A DNA stretch of 64,000 nt from contig JADJWQ010000005.1 of the NCBI GenBank assembly GCA_016716265.1, forward strand, positions 1-64,000. Direction: 5' to 3'. The notes under the pieces were generated by a model. The model searched no databases. It had not been told where the DNA came from and was given only the letters and a program-made list of their open reading frames with translations. Positions within the stretch are counted from its first letter, which is position 1; the number at the start of each line of letters is the position of its first letter. The DNA comes from Planctomycetota bacterium. Lineage in GTDB: Bacteria; Planctomycetota; UBA1135; UBA2386. This document shows, one piece after another, positions 61,959 to 64,000 of the stretch. Position numbers and translations under genes: made by a program.

Positions 61959-64000
61959 GTGCGATCGCTGCGCGCGCTACTCCTCCTCGCTCCCGTGCTG
62001 TGGCTGACCGCCGCGACCGGCGCGCTGCGCGCGCAGGAGCCCGGCACCGCCCCGCGCACCGACCCCGACGCGATCACCGCGCTGCGCGCCGAGCTCGACG
62101 CCGCGACGGGGTTGACGGACGAGCAGCGCCAGCGCGCGCGCACCGAGCTCGACCAGGCCTCGGCCGATCTCGCCGCCGAGTCGGAGTGGCGGCGCAAGCT
62201 GAAGGATCTCCAGGACACGGTGCGCGGAGCGCCGCGGGAGATCGCGCGCATCCAGGGCCGGCTGTCGGTCCCCCCCGGCTTCGTCACGACGCGCGACTAC
62301 GAGACGATCTCGCAATACGAGACGGCGATCCAGGAGGCGCAGACCGCGCGCGACGAGCAGGCGCGCACGGTGGAGGCGCTCACCCGCTCGATCGACGCGC
62401 GGCAGGCCCGGCAGCGCGAGATCCCGCAGATCGTCGCCGACCTCGAGGCCCGCCTCCAGACCAATGCCGCGGCGCTCGCCGAGACGCCGCCGCCCGACCT
62501 CCCGGCATTGCTCCAGACGATCCACGTCGCCGCGCTGCGCGCCCAATCACAAGCGCTCGCAGCGCGCCTCGACCACGTCCGCGTCGAGCAGTCGGGCGGC
62601 GATCTGCTGCAGGGCCTGGAGCGCGAACAGCGGAGCGAGGCCCAGCGGCTGCAGGATCGCGGCGACGCGCGCATCCAGGAGCTGCGCCGGAAGCTCGAGC
62701 CACTGCGGCAGGCGCAGATCGATCTCGCCCGCGAGGCGATCGACGGCTGGGAGAAGTCGCTCGCCCAGGACGATCCGTTGCGGTCGATGCTCCAGGAGTG
62801 TCGGGAGCTCGTCGACAGCCTCGGTCGCGAGTACCAGCTGCTCGCCGAGGCGACGCGGCGACGCGACGGTATCGCGGCCGACGAGAAGGAGCTGAGTAGC
62901 GACTTCAAGGCGGCGAAGGAGCGCGCCGACGTCGCCGGCCTGTCGATGGGGGTCGGCCTCGAGCTGCGCGCGCTGCGCGCCCAGCTCCTCGACGAGCTCG
63001 CGCGCTGGCGCCGGCTGCGGGGCTCGCTGCGCGCCGACGTCGTCGCGGCCCACGACGACCGGTTCGACGACGAGAAGCGCCTGCGGAAGGCCGAGGCGCA
63101 GGTCGCGGCCCTCGCCGACGCGCTGCGCGACAACCGCGAGCGCCGCGCCGGGCTGCTGCCGCGGCTCAGCTCGCCGGGCGGCGACGCCGCGGCGACGGCC
63201 GAGCTCGCACGGCTCGACGCGGCGGCCGAGCGGCTCCAGCTCGAATCGGCGATCCAGACGCGGCTCCGGGACCTGCTGCAGACGCGCCTCGAGCCGCGCC
63301 GGCAGCGCGCCAGCGTGCTGGTCACCGCCGACACGACGCTGTCGATGCTCTTCGACGAGGCGCAGACCTGCCTCGACTTCGTGACCGAGCGCGTGCTGTG
63401 GGTGCGCGACGCGCGGGCCGTCTGGAGCGAGCCGACGACGACGTTCACCGGCGAGCTCGGACACCTCGCCCGCACGCTGCTCGGCGAGCTGACTCGCCTG
63501 CGCGCCGGCTTCGGCGAGGGTGCGTCGGCCGGCTTCTGGGTGCTCGCGGCGCTCGCCACACTCGGCTTCGCGCTGCGGAGCTTCGCGCGGATGCGGCTCC
63601 GCAAGCTCGGCGAGGCCGCGAGCCGGCGCTCGAACACGTCGATCCTGCCGACCTGGCGCGCGGTGATCGCCACGATGGCGCTCGCGCTGCCCGGCCCCCT
63701 GCTGCTGCTCGCGTTCGCCGACGTCGCGGAACGGCCCTGGTATTCGGCGAGCGGTGCGCTCTTCGTGCTCGAGCTGCTGCGGCAGTCGGCGCGGAGCGAC
63801 GGCCTCGGCGGCAGGCACTTCGACTGGCGCGAGGACAAGGGCAAGCTGCTGCGCCGCAACCTCGCGTGGCTGACGCCGATCGTCGTGCTCGCGACGATCG
63901 TGTTGCGCCGCCCGGGCGACGACGACGCGGAGCGCGCCCTCGGCGCCGACCGCATGGCGCTCGCGATCGCCGACGTGGCGCTCGCCGTGTTCGCGGCGCG
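61959..64000 (+). CDS. MscK/KefA-like mechanosensitive channel, N-terminal part (3' end outside window)
   Basis: The frame is open from the GTG at 61959 to the window end (680 codons). A signal peptide (LLLLAPVLWLTAATGALRAQ) precedes a long periplasmic coiled coil of more than 450 residues (TRDYETISQYETAIQEAQTA, LEREQRSEAQRLQDRGDARI), as in the MscS_porin region of MscK. Membrane helices begin near residue 520 (FWVLAALATLGFALRSFARM). The MscS_TM hallmark ILPTWRAVIATMALALPGPL follows, then WLTPIVVLATIVL. The pore-forming MscS domain must lie beyond the window. These channels relieve turgor during osmotic downshock. Confidence 0.85.
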   Translation, partial: MRSLRALLLLAPVLWLTAATGALRAQEPGTAPRTDPDAITALRAELDAATGLTDEQRQRARTELDQASADLAAESEWRRKLKDLQDTVRGAPREIARIQGRLSVPPGFVTTRDYETISQYETAIQEAQTARDEQARTVEALTRSIDARQARQREIPQIVADLEARLQTNAAALAETPPPDLPALLQTIHVAALRAQSQALAARLDHVRVEQSGGDLLQGLEREQRSEAQRLQDRGDARIQELRRKLEPLRQAQIDLAREAIDGWEKSLAQDDPLRSMLQECRELVDSLGREYQLLAEATRRRDGIAADEKELSSDFKAAKERADVAGLSMGVGLELRALRAQLLDELARWRRLRGSLRADVVAAHDDRFDDEKRLRKAEAQVAALADALRDNRERRAGLLPRLSSPGGDAAATAELARLDAAAERLQLESAIQTRLRDLLQTRLEPRRQRASVLVTADTTLSMLFDEAQTCLDFVTERVLWVRDARAVWSEPTTTFTGELGHLARTLLGELTRLRAGFGEGASAGFWVLAALATLGFALRSFARMRLRKLGEAASRRSNTSILPTWRAVIATMALALPGPLLLLAFADVAERPWYSASGALFVLELLRQSARSDGLGGRHFDWREDKGKLLRRNLAWLTPIVVLATIVLRRPGDDDAERALGADRMALAIADVALAVFAA

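Noticed and set aside
62297..63955. Minus-strand open frames opposite the channel gene
   Set aside because: Ser/Arg/Ala-rich shadows; the plus frame from 61959 has a signal peptide and MscS_TM features.

Overview
The window is bacterial, very GC-rich and gene-dense. Planctomycetota is the most likely source. This is inferred from three things: very large Ser/Thr kinases built as kinase, one membrane helix, coiled coil and TPRs; short ECF-like sigma factors of the kind that accompany such kinases; and many signal-peptide proteins with beta-propeller or Kelch-like repeats and Cys/Gly-containing C-terminal domains. Core genes (rpsB-tsf-pyrH-frr, nusB-ftsY, ribH, lepB, rsmE, sodB) show it is chromosomal.

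Layout. 1-10.1 kb: an AsmA/DUF748-like protein fragment, several secreted proteins, a terpene-cyclase-fold protein, an FAH-family enzyme, a two-domain M16 peptidase and an SDR-like protein. 10.2-11 kb: a VapBC-type toxin-antitoxin pair with a candidate operator. 11.3-17.8 kb: a secreted protein of unknown function, a GH127 glycosidase and a secreted propeller. 17.8-32.6 kb: two signalling modules, each with an ECF-like sigma factor, a giant TPR kinase and secreted propeller/Kelch proteins. Between and beside them lie broken genes: a ThuA-like remnant, a DUF433 antitoxin beside a frameshifted DUF5615-like toxin, a frameshifted TolB-like propeller and a scrap of a third kinase.

33-39.6 kb: a lipoprotein, signal peptidase I, ribH, then nusB-ftsY and an O-antigen-ligase-like protein. 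39.6-48.3 kb: a GDSL esterase, then a cell-surface cassette (GT2 glycosyltransferase, FAD oxidoreductase, two methyltransferases, DCC thiol oxidoreductase), and a PEP-synthase-like/hydrolase pair on the other strand. 48.4-52.3 kb: iron-type superoxide dismutase, a SurA/PpiD-like membrane protein and a Trm112-like protein. 52.5-56.0 kb: a decayed integrative element bounded by a 33-bp direct repeat of the 3' part of tRNA-Lys(UUU). It carries a relic of a tyrosine recombinase and two small membrane proteins. 56.1-59.7 kb: the frr/pyrH/tsf/rpsB operon with a recognisable promoter. 59.8-64 kb: a GGDEF protein, rsmE and the N-terminal part of a large MscK/MscS-type channel that runs off the window.

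Two signals cut across individual genes. First, many genes on both strands have a TANNNT hexamer ending 6-8 nt (usually exactly 7) before the start codon with no Shine-Dalgarno sequence, which points to widespread leaderless transcription. Second, two genes on the same strand are each broken by one extra base in a run of five Gs, which could be sequencing error or real decay.
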